Assembly: GCA_002049785.1 (NCBI GenBank)
Contig: MUKB01000055.1
Coordinates: 1-7,231 of the forward strand
Source of the DNA: Caldifarciminota bacterium 4484_100
GTDB taxonomy: Bacteria; Hydrothermota; Tepidihabitantia; SM23-42
Direction: 5' to 3'
Length of the DNA: 7,231 bases
Below are positions 6,011 to 7,231 of the stretch, one piece after another. The translations under genes were made by a program, and so were the position numbers. How positions within the stretch are numbered: position 1 is the stretch's first letter; the number at the start of each line of letters is the position of its first letter. The notes under the pieces are model-generated. The model saw only the letters and a list, made by a program, of their open reading frames with translations, had not been told where the DNA came from and did no database searches.

Positions 6011-6642
6011 ATTTCAATCACCCTCCCTGCTCCTCCTTCGATATATTTTTGTGGATAGAGTTTCTCGATTTCTCTTTTATATTGGGTGCAGTGGGTGGCG
6101 CATATCAAGTTTAGGTCCTTTAAGGATTCAGGTTTGGTTCCATGTAAACCGCCGATAATACCATAAACTTTGCCAAACCCAGATGCCACCTGAAGAATAT
6201 GTTCCATTCTGGGATGCGAACACCCGGCTATGATTACAATCCCTTTTTCCGTCTCCACACATAGGGATTGTTCTATTCCCTCTAATTCACCTGTAGAGTA
6301 AATACCTTCGTGCAGCTTTGTGGGTTTTTTTAATTCAATAAATTCTCTTGCATCTTCTGCTTGAGATAAATAAGAAGGCACCCATAGCTTCACTTGATTA
6401 TTCAAACGAAGAAAAGATGAAAGACCTCCTGTATGATCCCAATGGGGATGAGATATAAAAACATCATCTATTTCTTTTGGATTGATTTCAAGTTTTTCCA
6501 TATTTGAAAGCAAAATCCTGCCATCTGCTCCCGTATCAAAAAGGATTTTTCTTTCTTCAATTTCTAAAAATGCTGAAAATCCCCAATCAGACTTGAGGTC
6601 TTTCCTGAAGGCAGTATTATCATAAATAATGGTGATCTTCAT
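6007..6642 (-). CDS. metallo-beta-lactamase-fold hydrolase (COG1237-like), cytoplasmic
   Basis: A 211-residue MBL-fold protein and close paralogue of the next gene: both share YDN, W-G-F near the N-terminus, LLSNM, TGEL, C-[SA]-HP and a GG-[LF]-H strand. Landmarks: ILFDTGADGRILLSNM (33-48), ISHPHWDH (His65, His67, Asp69, His70; two metal ions expected), STGELEG (116-122), AGCSHPR (Cys141, His143), GGLHG (His167) and CATHCTQ (His184). There is no signal peptide or membrane segment. It is somewhat shorter than the usual 240-280 residues of COG1237 proteins, but all metal ligands are present. Start ATG has the SD AAGGA 7 bases upstream, placed inside the end of the 49-residue ORF, which stops 2 bases before. 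Its last codons overlap the anchored paralogue by 4 bases, so a cytoplasmic and a membrane-bound form are made together. Substrate unknown. Confidence 0.93.
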   Translation of the reverse strand: MKITIIYDNTAFRKDLKSDWGFSAFLEIEERKILFDTGADGRILLSNMEKLEINPKEIDDVFISHPHWDHTGGLSSFLRLNNQVKLWVPSYLSQAEDAREFIELKKPTKLHEGIYSTGELEGIEQSLCVETEKGIVIIAGCSHPRMEHILQVASGFGKVYGIIGGLHGTKPESLKDLNLICATHCTQYKREIEKLYPQKYIEGGAGRVIEI

Positions 6643-6644
6643 AA

Positions 6645-6794
6645 TTATATCCTTACTATGCTATTTTTATATTTTGTGCTCAATGTAAGCATCTTGCCTA
6701 ATTTCTTCATATCCGAACTATAACGAGGAATGTATGTAAAATGTTCCCATAAACATCCCTCTGGATGACCGTTTTTTCTTGTCCTTTCGCTCAT
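6645..6794 (-). CDS. small ORF of 49 residues at the head of the MBL operon
   Basis: ATG (6794-6792) to TAA (6647-6645). The peptide begins MSERTRKNGHPEGCLWEHF and continues TYIPRYSSDMKKLGKMLTL to the end STKYKNSIVRI; it is basic and soluble-looking, with one Cys and two Trp/Tyr-rich spots, and no membrane segment. I do not recognise the family. Evidence that it is real: a strong SD (AGAAGGAG) 8 bases before the ATG, a promoter-like element 45-70 bases upstream, and a stop only 2 bases before the MBL start codon. The SD for the MBL gene lies in its last codons, so its translation would be coupled to the hydrolase. It could be a partner peptide or a leader. Moderate confidence because conservation cannot be tested here. 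Confidence 0.5.
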   Translation of the reverse strand: MSERTRKNGHPEGCLWEHFTYIPRYSSDMKKLGKMLTLSTKYKNSIVRI

Positions 6795-6837
6795 GTTTTT
6801 AACTCCTTCTGTACCTGCAGAAGTTTATCATCACATT

Positions 6838-6865
6838 ATAATAGCTAATAAAAGCAAAAAGTCAA
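6838..6865 (-). promoter_or_regulatory. likely promoter of the MBL operon
   Basis: Minus strand TTGACT (6865-6860), 16-bp spacer, TATTAT (6843-6838); an overlapping TATAAT (6840-6835) would have a 19-bp spacer. The transcript would begin near 6830, with about 36 bases before the small ORF. Inside this leader CTTCTG-CAGGTA-CAGAAG (6823-6806) can form a 6-bp hairpin that reaches the first bases of the small ORF's SD. Confidence 0.6.
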
Positions 6866-7231
6866 GTCCATTTTGGGCCTATTATAAGAATTATGGATGG
6901 GATCTAATGTATCCCGAATACCATCAACAATTATTGAAAAAGCCACAACATTTGTCGGGTAATCGAAGTCCGAGTCAATAGACGAGGATTTAAGTGGAGT
7001 ATAGCCAGATACTCTCCCTTTAGGCGAAGTTACACTACTTTGTCCTTCTTGCAATGATACTATATATAGTGCCCGCATATATTATTTCATCTTCATCAAC
7101 TTGGATGAATATTTTCTTACCCTTGGGCCATAGTAAAAGTTTACACATCTACGCCCGGTCAACCTTTTTTCACAGTTACTGCTTTGAAGAATCTTATGTA
7201 TGGGTCAAAGAGATTCCAGGAGGCAAAGTTG
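6866..7231. other. no convincing gene; short competing open frames on both strands
   Basis: Three minus-strand frames could be remnants. One ends at 7159 (tail ...FKAVTVKKG) and is cut by the window edge. One spans 7024-7137 (37 residues, KKIFIQVDEDEIIYAG in the middle). One spans 6845-7078 (77 residues, Ser-rich). None has an SD, and the last runs into the promoter above. On the plus strand a frame opens after a TAG near 7020 and stays open to the edge, ending VWVKEIPGGKV; plus-strand GGAGG (7220-7224) also precedes a TTG at 7229. I cannot decide which, if any, is coding. Confidence 0.3.

Noticed and set aside
1..7231. CRISPR array, tRNA or rRNA genes
   Set aside because: No regularly spaced repeats and no cloverleaf or rRNA-like segments were seen on either strand.

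Overview
All recognisable genes in this window lie on the minus strand, so transcription runs from the right edge towards the left. The promoters are close to bacterial sigma-70 consensus, Shine-Dalgarno (SD) sites are strong, and there is a textbook SAM-I (S-box) riboswitch, so the source is a bacterium. The gene set (DUF39 homocysteine synthesis, ferredoxin-type protein, NifX-like and CGGC proteins) is typical of anaerobes and uncultivated lineages. The phylum cannot be fixed from the sequence; an uncultivated candidate phylum is a guess.

Right part (about 7231 to 4748) is AT-rich. The outermost 370 bases hold no convincing gene. A promoter near 6840-6865 then appears to drive an operon of a 49-residue small ORF (6645-6794), a cytoplasmic metallo-beta-lactamase-fold protein (6007-6642) and a second, membrane-anchored paralogue with an extra C-terminal domain (4748-6010). 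The three genes are 2 bases apart or overlap by 4 bases.

Middle part (4719 to 2571) has higher GC. It carries a NifX/NifB-like cofactor-binding protein that may start at a CTG codon, a CGGC-domain cysteine protein, and a class I/II PLP aminotransferase, closely spaced in one direction. Then comes a gene-poor stretch (2060-2570) with short inverted repeats that look like dispersed intergenic repeats.

Left part (2056 to 1) is a complete regulatory unit. A consensus promoter (TTGACA, 16 bp, TATAAT) is followed by the SAM-I aptamer, an intrinsic terminator, a predicted SD-sequestering hairpin, and three tightly packed genes: DUF39 homocysteine biosynthesis protein, NIL-domain/2x[4Fe-4S] protein, and the start of a UPF0280 (COG2122, ApbE-like) gene cut by the window edge. 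These three families are known together as the route that makes homocysteine from aspartate semialdehyde and a sulfur source without O-acyl-homoserine. SAM feedback on them makes metabolic sense, because homocysteine leads to methionine and SAM.

Most interesting points: the layered expression platform of the riboswitch, the possible CTG start of the NifX-like gene, the anchored MBL paralogue with a Cys/His-rich tail, and the unannotated small ORF leading the MBL operon.
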